Assembly (NCBI GenBank): GCA_965199975.1
Contig: OZ241340.1
Coordinates: 1,860,001 to 1,924,000 of the forward strand
DNA from: JASLDZ01 sp965199975
GTDB lineage: Bacteria; Pseudomonadota; Alphaproteobacteria; Caulobacterales; Caulobacteraceae
Reading direction: 5' to 3'
Length of the DNA stretch: 64,000 bases
In this document: piece by piece, positions 33,310 to 40,477 of the stretch
Layout: each line of letters starts with the position of its first letter
Numbering within the stretch: position 1 is the stretch's first letter
Notes under the pieces: model-generated
Databases searched by the model: none
Seen by the model: only the letters and a program-made list of their open reading frames with translations
Told to the model about the DNA's origin: nothing
Program-made: the position numbers and the translations under genes

Positions 33310-34428
33310 ATGGCCCAGCCCGCCGGCTTCCAGCTGCGATCCGATGTCGGCGGCCGCCGCGTACTGGCGCTCACCGGCGACTGGACGGCGGCGGGCCTCG
33401 GCCGTGCGCCGGCGCGACTGTCCGCCGAGGCCGGGCGCCTCGGCTCGGCCCTGGCGCTGGATCTCGATGGCCTCGGCCATTTCGACACCGCCGGCGCCCT
33501 GGCGCTGGTGGAGTCGGCGAAGGTGGACGCCGCAGCCATCGGCCACGCCCGCCCCGACGCCGCGCGCCTGCTGGAACTCGTGGCCTCCGCCCCGCCGCAC
33601 ATTCCGCCGCCCAAGTCTCCCGGTGGGGTGATCGACACGCTGCTGGTGCGGCTGGGCGGGGGCGTGATCGCCTTCTTCGACGACCTGGTGGGCGCCTTCG
33701 CCTTTCTGGGCCGGCTGTTGGCGGCGGTCGCGCTGGTCGTGGCGCATCCCTCTCGCCTGCGCGTGGCGCCCACCGTCGCGCTGATGGAGCGCGCGGGGCT
33801 GGACGCCGCGCCGATCGTGGGGGTGCTGAGCTTCTTCGTGGGCGCGACCCTGGCCTTTCTGGGCGCCTCGCTGCTCGCCCAGTTCGGCGCGCAGGTCTAC
33901 GCGGTCGAGCTGGTGGGCATCGGCATGCTGCGCGAGTTCGGCGTGCTGATCACCGCCATCATCCTGGCCGGCCGCTCCGCCTCCTCCTTCGCCGCCGAGA
34001 TCGGCGCCATGCGCATGAACCAGGAGGTGGACGCCATGCGCACCATGGGCGTGGATCCCTTCCAGGCGCTGGTGGTGCCGCGCTTCATCGCCATGCTGAC
34101 CATGACGCCGCTGCTCACCTTCATCGCCATGGCGGCGGGGCTGTTCGGCGGCATGGTCGTGGTGTGGGGGGTGCTCAACCTCTCGCCCACCTTCTTTGTG
34201 GAGCGCCTGCTGGAGAACGTGGGGCCGATCCCCTTCTGGCTGGGCATGTGCAAGGCGCCGGTGCTGGCGGTGATCATCGCCGCCATCGGCTGCCGCCAGG
34301 GCATGGAGGTGGGCGGCGATGTGGAGCAGCTGGGCCGTCGCGTCACAGGCGCGGTGGTGCAGGCGCTGTTCGCCATCATCGTGGTCGACGCCGTCTTTGC
34401 GGTGATCTTCATGGAGCTCGACCTGTGA
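33310..34428 (+). CDS. mlaE: MlaE family ABC transporter permease with N-terminal STAS domain (372 aa)
   Basis: Inner-membrane permease of the Mla-type phospholipid transport system, which moves lipids between the inner and outer membranes. Residues 1-95 are a STAS-like domain (DLDGLGHFDTAGALALVES), found in many proteobacterial MlaE proteins but not E. coli. The MlaE core follows, with ITAIILAGRSASSFAAEIGA and MRMNQEVDAMRTMGVDP (about 212-248), a nearly invariant family signature. It is the first gene of a four-gene operon in which each gene overlaps the next by one to four bases. Confidence 0.93.
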   Translation: MAQPAGFQLRSDVGGRRVLALTGDWTAAGLGRAPARLSAEAGRLGSALALDLDGLGHFDTAGALALVESAKVDAAAIGHARPDAARLLELVASAPPHIPPPKSPGGVIDTLLVRLGGGVIAFFDDLVGAFAFLGRLLAAVALVVAHPSRLRVAPTVALMERAGLDAAPIVGVLSFFVGATLAFLGASLLAQFGAQVYAVELVGIGMLREFGVLITAIILAGRSASSFAAEIGAMRMNQEVDAMRTMGVDPFQALVVPRFIAMLTMTPLLTFIAMAAGLFGGMVVVWGVLNLSPTFFVERLLENVGPIPFWLGMCKAPVLAVIIAAIGCRQGMEVGGDVEQLGRRVTGAVVQALFAIIVVDAVFAVIFMELDL

Positions 34429-35261
34429 GCGGGGCCGCGGAGGGCGGCGACCTCGTGGTGCGCGTGCGCGGCCTCGTCTCGCGCTTCGGCGAGCACGTGG
34501 TGCACGACGGGCTCGACCTCGACGTGCGCCGCGGCGAGGTGCTGGGCGTGGTCGGCGGCTCGGGCGCCGGCAAGTCGGTGCTGCTCAACACGCTGATCGG
34601 CCTCAAGGCGCCGGACGCCGGGATCGTGGAGGTGCTGGGCATCGACGTGGCCCGCGCCAGCGAGGCGCAGCAGGACGAGCTGGAGCGGCGCTGGGGCGTG
34701 CTGTTCCAGTCCGGCGCCCTGTTCTCGGCGCTGGACGTGATGGGCAACGTGCTCTCGCCCATCGACGAGCACGCGCGCCTGCCGCGTGACCTGGCCTGCC
34801 GCCTGGCCGAGCTGAAGATCGCGCTGGCCGGCCTGCCGCCCGAGGCCGCCCGCCTCAAGCCCGCCGAGCTCTCCGGCGGCATGCGAAAGCGCGCCGGGCT
34901 GGCGCGCGCTATAGCGCTGGACCCCGAGCTCCTCTTCCTCGACGAGCCCACCGCCGGCCTCGACCCCATCGGCGCCGAGCAGTTCGACCGGCTGATCCTC
35001 GACCTGCAGCAGGGCCTTGGGCTGAGCGTGGTGATGATCACCCACGACCTCGACAGCCTCTACGCCGTGTGCGACCGCGTGGCGGTGATCGCCGACCGCC
35101 GCATCGTCGCCGTGGGCGCCCCCGCCGAGCTGGAGCGCTCGGACCATCCCTGGATTCGTGAATACTTCGGCGGCCCCCGCGGCCGCGCCGCCGCGGCCGG
35201 ATCGGAGCGCGCCGCCCTGCACGCCGCCCGCGGCGACCTCGCCGCGGCGCACGTCGGCTGA
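34425..35261 (+). CDS. mlaF: MlaF-type ABC ATPase (278 aa)
   Basis: Cytoplasmic ATPase of the Mla lipid transporter. Walker A is GGSGAGKSV (about 39-47). The Q-loop is in LFQSGALFSALDV, the ABC signature is LSGGMRKRAGLARAIALDPE (about 143-162), and Walker B is LLFLDEPTAGLDP. The H-loop reads ITHDLDS. The GTG start overlaps the mlaE stop (GTGA), which implies coupled translation. The C-terminal 25 residues (GRAAAAGSERAALHAARGDL onward) are an Ala/Arg-rich extension. The normal partners MlaE and MlaD flank it. Confidence 0.94.
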   Translation: MSGAAEGGDLVVRVRGLVSRFGEHVVHDGLDLDVRRGEVLGVVGGSGAGKSVLLNTLIGLKAPDAGIVEVLGIDVARASEAQQDELERRWGVLFQSGALFSALDVMGNVLSPIDEHARLPRDLACRLAELKIALAGLPPEAARLKPAELSGGMRKRAGLARAIALDPELLFLDEPTAGLDPIGAEQFDRLILDLQQGLGLSVVMITHDLDSLYAVCDRVAVIADRRIVAVGAPAELERSDHPWIREYFGGPRGRAAAAGSERAALHAARGDLAAAHVG

Positions 35262-36199
35262 TGGAGCGCAACGCCCACTACGCGCTGGTCGGGCTGGTTT
35301 CGCTGCTGCTGTTCATCGGCATGATCGTCTTCGTGGTCTGGCTCGCGCGCTTCCAGTTCGCCAAGGCCTACGACATCTACGACATCGACTTCAAAGGCCC
35401 GGTGCGCGGCCTCACCAACGGCGGCGAGGTCTATTTCAACGGCATCAAGGTGGGCTCGGTCACCAAGCTGTCGCTGGACGGCCGCGATCCCAACCGCGTG
35501 GTCGCGCGCATCCGCACCGCCTCCGACGCCCCGGTGCGCGTCGACTCCACCGCCAGCCTCGAGCCCCTCGGCGTCACAGGGGTGAATTACGTGCAGATCA
35601 CCGCTGGCACGCCCAGCAAGCCGCTGCTCAAGGACGCCACGCCGCAGGGGACGATCCCGGTGATCCGCTCGGAGCCGTCGTCGCTCGACAGCCTTCTGGA
35701 GGGCGGCGGCACGGTGCTGGCGCGCACCGTGGAGGCGCTGGACCGCGCCAACCGGCTGATGAGCGAGCGCAACATCGCAGCCTTCGGCTCCACCTTGCAG
35801 AACGTGCAGGACATCTCCGCCACCGTGCGCGACCAGAAGAAGCTCCTGGCCGACGTGGACACCACGATCACCGGCCTCAACGCCACCAGCCAGAAGATCG
35901 GGGCCTTGTCGGACAACATGAATGGGCTGGTCAACGGCGACGGCAGGCGCACGCTGGCCAACCTCAACGCCGCCGCCGTGGAGCTGCACGCCACCGCCAC
36001 CGACGCGCGCGCCACGCTCGACAGGATCGGCGGCCCGGCGGGCGACTTCGCCACGACCGGCCTGCCCCAGATCAGCCGCGCGGTCGCCGCCCTGCAGCAA
36101 TCGGCCGAGAACCTCGATCGCGTGGTGGGCGAAGTCGAGCAGGACCCCCGCGGCCTCCTCACCAAGGCGCCCGCCAAGATGGTGGAGGTGAGGCCGTGA
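35261..36199 (+). CDS. mlaD: MlaD/MCE domain substrate-binding protein (312 aa)
   Basis: Membrane-anchored MCE-domain protein that binds lipid in the periplasm. One N-terminal transmembrane helix (about 8-28) is followed by the MCE domain (about 40-115), with IDFKGPVRGLTNGGEVYFNG and GVTGVNYVQITAGTPS. A long helical region (about 140-312) follows, as in the longer MCE proteins of Alphaproteobacteria. The ATG shares one base with the mlaF stop (TGATG). It works with MlaE, MlaF and the lipoprotein encoded downstream. Confidence 0.92.
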   Translation: MERNAHYALVGLVSLLLFIGMIVFVVWLARFQFAKAYDIYDIDFKGPVRGLTNGGEVYFNGIKVGSVTKLSLDGRDPNRVVARIRTASDAPVRVDSTASLEPLGVTGVNYVQITAGTPSKPLLKDATPQGTIPVIRSEPSSLDSLLEGGGTVLARTVEALDRANRLMSERNIAAFGSTLQNVQDISATVRDQKKLLADVDTTITGLNATSQKIGALSDNMNGLVNGDGRRTLANLNAAAVELHATATDARATLDRIGGPAGDFATTGLPQISRAVAALQQSAENLDRVVGEVEQDPRGLLTKAPAKMVEVRP

Positions 36200-36828
36200 A
36201 CCGGGTGCGCCTGATGCTTCCGCCGCTCCTGGCGCTGGCGCTCGGCGGCTGCATCACCGTCCTGCCCAAGGTTGCGCCGGCGCAGCTCTACCGCTTTGGC
36301 GTGGGTGAGGTCGCCGTGGCGGTCGCTCCCACACAGGGTGCGGCCGCCATCGCCCTGGGCGAGGTGACGCTTCCGCGCGCCGCAGCGGGCGACGGCGTGC
36401 TCACCGTCAGCGGCGACCAGACGGCCTACGTCGCGGGCGCCCGCTGGGTGTCGCCGGCGGTCATTCTCATGCGCGAGGCGGCGGTGGACGCTTTCGCCGC
36501 GCGACCGGGCGTGCGGCTGACCGGCGCCGACTCGCCCTCGGCCGCTCGCCTGGACCTCTCGGTGAGCGCTTTCGAGGCCGACTATCCCGCCGCGGGCGCC
36601 GCGCCGGTCGTGCGGGTGGCGCTCACCGCCACCCTGACGCGGCGCGCCGGGCCCGTCGCCGTGCGGACCTTCGCCGTCGATCGGCCGGCGGGCGCGAACC
36701 GCCTCTCGGCCATCGTGCCCGCCTACGACGCCGCCACGCGCGTTGTGCTGGGCCAGGCGGCTGTATGGGTTGAGGCGCAGGTGATGGCGCCGGTCGCCGC
36801 CATGAACCCACCCGATCGCGCGAACTGA
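36196..36828 (+). CDS. ABC-type transport auxiliary lipoprotein, PqiC-like (210 aa)
   Basis: Lipoprotein that closes the Mla/Pqi operon. The signal ends in the lipobox LGGC (Cys about 19). The following ABC_trans_aux domain has LYRFGVGE near 33-40, ALGEVTLPRAAAGDGVLTVS and ARWVSPAVILMREAAVDAFA; these match the PqiC/YmbA outline. GTG 36196 overlaps the mlaD stop (GTGA). The product is probably anchored in the outer membrane and receives or docks the MCE protein; that role is inferred from PqiC. Confidence 0.85.
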   Translation: MNRVRLMLPPLLALALGGCITVLPKVAPAQLYRFGVGEVAVAVAPTQGAAAIALGEVTLPRAAAGDGVLTVSGDQTAYVAGARWVSPAVILMREAAVDAFAARPGVRLTGADSPSAARLDLSVSAFEADYPAAGAAPVVRVALTATLTRRAGPVAVRTFAVDRPAGANRLSAIVPAYDAATRVVLGQAAVWVEAQVMAPVAAMNPPDRAN

Positions 36829-36922
36829 AGATCATCGCTCACACGATGGGGACGCCTGGCGCGAAGAGCGGGACCGATGAGCCGCCGCCGCATCGACATC
36901 TCACCGCCTACGGCCGATCGTC

Positions 36923-37711
36923 CTACGTGGATCGACGCCTGCGTGCGCCCGGACCGGGCCCCGCACGGCCGCCTGTGCGCATCGCAAGCCGCGCCTCAAC
37001 TTCTGGGAGGGTGAGATGGCCTGAGTCGTCGGCGTCCAGGCTGTCGAAGCGCTGTGAGGCGCGCTCCATGAACTCGGCGTGCGTGATCCGTCCGTCGAAG
37101 TTCATGTCGGCGCTGGCGACCGGTTCGGGTTCGTCCAGAAGGCTGTAGCGGGACGCGCCATCCGGGCTGGCGCCCTGGCCGGCGTCTCGAGGCCGGCCCG
37201 ACTCGGCGTTCTTACGGCGCCGACCTCCGCCGCCTCGGCCGCCCATGCCTCCTCCGCCCCCGCCGCCGCCAAACTGCACGAGCACGAGGCGACCGCTGAT
37301 CGCGGCTTCGTGTGGTCGGCCGAGGATCTCCGGCGCGATGTCCCGCTCGTAGCGTTGCACCTCGTCCGGCTCGAGCACGCCGTCTTTGTCGACGTCGAGA
37401 ATCGCGAAGAAGCGAGCGGCGTCGTCCTTGAACTCCGTCCGGCTCAAGGCGCCGTCGTGGTCGGCGTCCGCGTCGGCGAACCAGACCGCAAGGGGGCACG
37501 CGCCGCCCGGCGCCCGACGAAACGGCTCCCCACTCGGGCTGATGAAGAGGCGCTGACATCTGTTTGCGGGCGACGCCGCCGAGGGCGACGCGCCTGGAGC
37601 CGTCGAAGACGGTCCGTCGCCGGATGGGCTGGCGCAGGAGGCGGCGACCATCGTCACCAGCGCAAGGCCTGCGACGGAGATGACGCCCGGTTTCGCCCGC
37701 ATGAAGAGCAC
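36923..37711 (-). CDS. EF-hand lipoprotein with four calcium loops (262 aa)
   Basis: Secreted calcium-binding protein. The signal ends near ASC (Cys about 26), a likely lipobox. Four EF-hand loops are seen: DADHDGALSRTE (about 82-93), DVDKDGVLEPDE (about 104-115), DMNFDGRITHAE (about 205-216) and DADDSGHLTLPE (about 228-239). A Gly-rich, then Arg-rich linker (about 145-180) separates the two pairs. The tail is basic. EF-hand lipoproteins are common in Caulobacterales and Sphingomonadales, but the target is unknown. It is convergent with the Mla operon. Confidence 0.85.
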   Translation of the reverse strand: MLFMRAKPGVISVAGLALVTMVAASCASPSGDGPSSTAPGASPSAASPANRCQRLFISPSGEPFRRAPGGACPLAVWFADADADHDGALSRTEFKDDAARFFAILDVDKDGVLEPDEVQRYERDIAPEILGRPHEAAISGRLVLVQFGGGGGGGGMGGRGGGGRRRKNAESGRPRDAGQGASPDGASRYSLLDEPEPVASADMNFDGRITHAEFMERASQRFDSLDADDSGHLTLPEVEARLAMRTGGRAGPGPGARRRRST

Positions 37712-37886
37712 TCGACAAGCTCCACATGGAGCGGACAGGCCCTATCACGACACCGCCCGAGCGCGCATGCCAAACCCGGCGACGGGACGCCCCGCATCTG
37801 CGCGCCATCGATTACGGGGCGGACGGTGCGCGCAGCGGCTGCGGGCGATGGGCCCAGCCCTGTCCATCGGACGCAGCGCTGCGCCC

Positions 37887-37916
37887 TTGCGCACGCGCGA
37901 ACGCCTCGGCTATAGC
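37887..37916 (+). promoter_or_regulatory. Probable tRNA-Thr promoter
   Basis: TTGCGC (37887-37892) and GCTATAGC (37909-37916) lie 17 bp before the tRNA. The second element agrees well with the Caulobacter GCTANAWC -10 element, and TATAGC is 18 bp from the -35. Confidence 0.55.
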
Positions 37917-37932
37917 GCCGCCTCCCCGGAAC

Positions 37933-38007
<75 letters not shown>

Positions 38008-38026
38008 CTCCCGGGCGCATGACGCC

Positions 38027-38254
38027 GTGACCGCGGCTCCCGAAGGTGATAGGGAGAGTCGATTGGCGCAGGCGTTGCGCGCCAACCTGCGTCGCCGCAA
38101 GGCGGCCGGGACCGATCCCGGGCGCTGCGCCCCGCCGACCCCCGCGGCGTCACACCGGGAGGCCCTCGTTGGCGTGTCCTGCGCCGAGCGGCTATCCCCA
38201 GACATTCCGGTCGCGCCCCCTTCGGCCGATCCGACCCCGGAGCGTTCGTCATGA
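38027..38254 (+). CDS. Small basic ORF upstream of tatA (75 aa), uncertain
   Basis: A GTG-started ORF that overlaps the tatA start as ATGA, the pattern of a coupled upstream gene. The first 26 residues (DRESRLAQALRANLRRRKAA) resemble short alphaproteobacterial proteins that end in a basic RRRK segment; the remainder is Pro/Ala-rich and low-complexity. No signal or membrane segment is visible. It could be a true small gene of the tat operon or a chance open frame in GC-rich DNA. Confidence 0.4.
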   Translation: MTAAPEGDRESRLAQALRANLRRRKAAGTDPGRCAPPTPAASHREALVGVSCAERLSPDIPVAPPSADPTPERSS

Positions 38255-38568
38255 TCGGCGGCCTGAGCCCTTGGCATATCCTTTTGATCGTCGTCGCCCT
38301 GGCGGTCCTGTTCGGCGGGCGCGGCAAGCTATCGTCCATCATGGGCGATGCGGCCAAGGGTGTGCGCGCCTTCAAGGACGGGCTGAAGACCGACGAGGAG
38401 ACGCCCGCCTCCACTGCCACGACGCCGGCGGGCCCCGCGCCCGTGCTCACCTCCCACGACGCCGAGCTGCGCGACGCGCAGGCGCGTGAGGCGTCGCTGC
38501 GCGAGGAGTTGGCCCGCCAGACCGCCGCGCGCGAGGCGGCCGAGCGCCGCGCCCGCGAGCAGGCCTGA
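38251..38568 (+). CDS. tatA: Twin-arginine translocase subunit TatA (105 aa)
   Basis: Pore-forming subunit of the Tat system that exports folded proteins. The N-terminal helix SPWHILLIVVALAVLFGG (about 6-23) is followed by the conserved amphipathic helix GKLSSIMGDAAKGVRAFKDG. The C-terminal tail is a charged coiled-coil-like segment (about 70-105). GGAG lies eight bases before the ATG. It is the first clear gene of tatABC, followed by serS, the usual alphaproteobacterial order. Confidence 0.95.
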   Translation: MIGGLSPWHILLIVVALAVLFGGRGKLSSIMGDAAKGVRAFKDGLKTDEETPASTATTPAGPAPVLTSHDAELRDAQAREASLREELARQTAAREAAERRAREQA

Positions 38569-38603
38569 TCACCTCGTCCGCCCTCCGGAGCGTCTGAGCC
38601 CGC

Positions 38604-39041
38604 ATGATCCCCGAGGCCGGCGCTCTCGAGCTGGTGTTCCTGGCCGTGGTCGCCCTGATCGTGGTCGGACCCAAGGACCTGCCCATCCTCCTGCGCAAGG
38701 TGGGCGAGTTCACCCGCAAGATGCGCGGCCTGGCCGACGAGTTCCGCAGTTCCTTCGACGAGATGGCCCGCCAGTCGGAGCTCGACGAGCTGCGCAAGGA
38801 GGTCGACGCTTTGCGCAGCGGGCAGCTTGCCGAGACCGCCGCCGCGACCGCGGGCGCGTTCACCGGCGTCGCGGACCGACTGGCCGCGCCCGCGTGGGAG
38901 AGCGCCTACGGCGAGCCCGCGCCCACCGATCTCGCCGCCGAGCCGGAATTGCCGCTCCCCCTGCCCGAGCCTTTACATGAGCCGGCGCCGGCCGCCGCCA
39001 TCCATGCGGAGCCGCCGCTCGCGGCAGCCGAATCGCGATGA
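38604..39041 (+). CDS. tatB: Twin-arginine translocase subunit TatB (145 aa)
   Basis: Part of the TatBC substrate receptor. The membrane helix LELVFLAVVALIVVGPKDLP (about 8-27) is typical, with a Glu near its start and the GPKDLP hinge. The amphipathic helix LRKVGEFTRKMRGLADEFRS follows. The C-terminal region is acidic and Pro/Ala-rich. It lies 35 bp after tatA and overlaps tatC by four bases. Confidence 0.94.
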   Translation: MIPEAGALELVFLAVVALIVVGPKDLPILLRKVGEFTRKMRGLADEFRSSFDEMARQSELDELRKEVDALRSGQLAETAAATAGAFTGVADRLAAPAWESAYGEPAPTDLAAEPELPLPLPEPLHEPAPAAAIHAEPPLAAAESR

Positions 39042-39928
39042 GCGCCTCGACCTACGAGCCCGATGAGACCGAGATCGAGGGATCGCGCGCGCCACTCCTC
39101 TCGCACCTTGTCGAACTGCGCACGCGGCTGATCGTGTGCGTCGCGGCGTTGGCCGTGGGCTTCGTGATCTGCTTCATCTACGCCGAGCCGATCTTCCTGG
39201 CGCTGGTGCGGCCCTACAAGGTTGCGCAGGCGCTGGTGGCCGACCAGCGCGCCGGCCACCACCACGGCTCGCTCGACCTGCTCTACGCCATCGTCGGCCA
39301 GCGCGCCCTGCCGAAGGGCGCGGCGCCGGTGGAGCTCATCTTCAACGGCCCGCTGGAGTGGTTCTTCACCAAGGTGAAGCTGGCGGGCTTCGGGGCGGTG
39401 GGGGTGTGCTTCCCGGTGATCGCCTGGCAGCTCTACGCCTTCGTCTCGCCCGGCCTCTACAAGCGCGAGCGGCGCGCCTTCCTGCCGTTTTTGATCGCGG
39501 CCCCGTTCCTGTTCGTGGCCGGGGCGGCGCTGGTGTTCTTCGTCATGCTGCCCTTCCTGATGTGGTTCTCGCTGAGCCAGCAGGTTGTGCACGCCGACAT
39601 CCGCATCCAGCTCCTGGCCAAGGTCAGCGACTACATGGAGCTGTGCACCAAGCTGATCCTGGCCTTCGGCCTGTGCTTCCAGTTGCCGGTGGTGCTGAGC
39701 CTGGCGGGGCTGGCGGGGCTGGTGAACGCCAAGATGCTCGGGAGCTTTCGGAAATACGCCGCCTTCGCCATCGTGGTGGTGGCCGCGCTGATCACGCCGC
39801 CCGACCCGTTCAGCCAGCTGTTGTTGGCGATGCCGATCTACCTCCTCTACGAGATCTCCATCCTGTGCGTCTGGTCGATCGAGCGCCGCGGCTTGGCGCG
39901 CGAGCGGAAGGCGGAGAAACCCGCCTAA
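39038..39928 (+). CDS. tatC: Twin-arginine translocase subunit TatC (296 aa)
   Basis: Six-helix receptor that recognises the twin-Arg signal. The conserved N-terminal LLSHLVELRTRLIVCVAALA (about 18-37) and the Glu-containing first periplasmic loop region (LEWFFTKVKLAGFGAVGVCF) are present. SPGLYKRERRAFLPFLIAAP matches the helix 3-4 region. The ATGA overlap with tatB shows coupling. A loop at about 60-95 (RPYKVAQALVADQRAGHHHG) is longer than in E. coli, as in other Caulobacterales. Confidence 0.95.
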   Translation: MSASTYEPDETEIEGSRAPLLSHLVELRTRLIVCVAALAVGFVICFIYAEPIFLALVRPYKVAQALVADQRAGHHHGSLDLLYAIVGQRALPKGAAPVELIFNGPLEWFFTKVKLAGFGAVGVCFPVIAWQLYAFVSPGLYKRERRAFLPFLIAAPFLFVAGAALVFFVMLPFLMWFSLSQQVVHADIRIQLLAKVSDYMELCTKLILAFGLCFQLPVVLSLAGLAGLVNAKMLGSFRKYAAFAIVVVAALITPPDPFSQLLLAMPIYLLYEISILCVWSIERRGLARERKAEKPA

Positions 39929-40266
39929 CGCTTCGTCTTTTTCGGCACGAGGCCGAGGAAGACGAGGTGACGGCAGCGTCTTGTACAGGTCGCACCAGTG
40001 CGGGTTCTCGCGCTCGAGCAGGTTGATCTTCCAGTCGCGATAGTAGCGCTTCAAGGAACGCTCCCGCTGCAGGGCGTAGCTCATCTCCTCATGCGGCTCA
40101 TACCGACCAGACGCGTCACACCGTATTTGCGGCAGAACCGCGAGCCCACGCCCTCGCGATGCTCCCATACGCGGCGAGGAAGATCGCTGGTGACGCCGAT
40201 GTAGAGCGTGCCGCGCGGCTGGCTGGCGAGCATGTAGACGGCGAAATAGGCGTCGCGCCCAACCAT
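39925..40266 (-). pseudogene. GIY-YIG nuclease superfamily gene, frameshifted
   Basis: Homologous to the small (about 95-aa) alphaproteobacterial GIY-YIG proteins. From ATG 40266 it reads MVGRDAYFAVYMLASQPRGT and then LYIGVTSDLPRRVWEHREGV, the GIY-YIG core. After GVTRLV the frame is lost and stops at 40081. In the next frame the homology continues exactly: YEPHEEMSYALQRERSLKRY, then INLLERENPHWCDLY. The break fits loss of one base of a Trp codon near 40108. The last 15 or so codons come from a half-copy of a palindromic repeat. It is a recent pseudogene, or an error in the sequence. Confidence 0.8.
39944..39973. repeat. Half-copy of the 25-bp-arm palindrome
   Basis: GGCACGAGGCCGAGGAAGAC followed by GAGGTGACGG aligns, with small gaps, to the right arm and flank of the palindrome at 40378-40420 (GGGACAAGCCCGAGGAAGGC then GGACGAGGTGCGGTGACAGG). 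It overlaps the end of the GIY-YIG pseudogene and follows the tatC stop. Confidence 0.45.
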
Positions 40267-40300
40267 GGGGCGAGCGAAATGTATTGCGCTCTCCCTTCCA

Positions 40301-40402
40301 CCGCCTTCCTCGGGCTTGTCCCGAGAATCCACCGATCCGCACACGCCGCGACCTCTGCGCGCGCACGACCCTGGGTCCTCGGGACAAGCCCGAGGAAGGC
40401 GG
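40301..40402. repeat. Large palindromic element (25-bp perfect arms)
   Basis: The 25-base arm at 40301-40325 begins CCGCCTTCCTCGGGCTTGTC. It is the exact reverse complement of 40378-40402, which begins CTCGGGACAAGCCCGAGGAA. The 52-base centre has further partial pairing (AATCCA with TGGGTC). It lies in the gap before serS. Elements of this type, with CTCGGGACAAGCCCGAG cores, are dispersed in many alphaproteobacterial genomes as REP-like palindromes. Confidence 0.85.
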
Positions 40403-40477
40403 ACGAGGTGCGGTGACAGGCGGGGAGGGGGTCGTTAGACAGGCCGCTCCCCCCGCCGCCGACTCCCATCCCATCGC

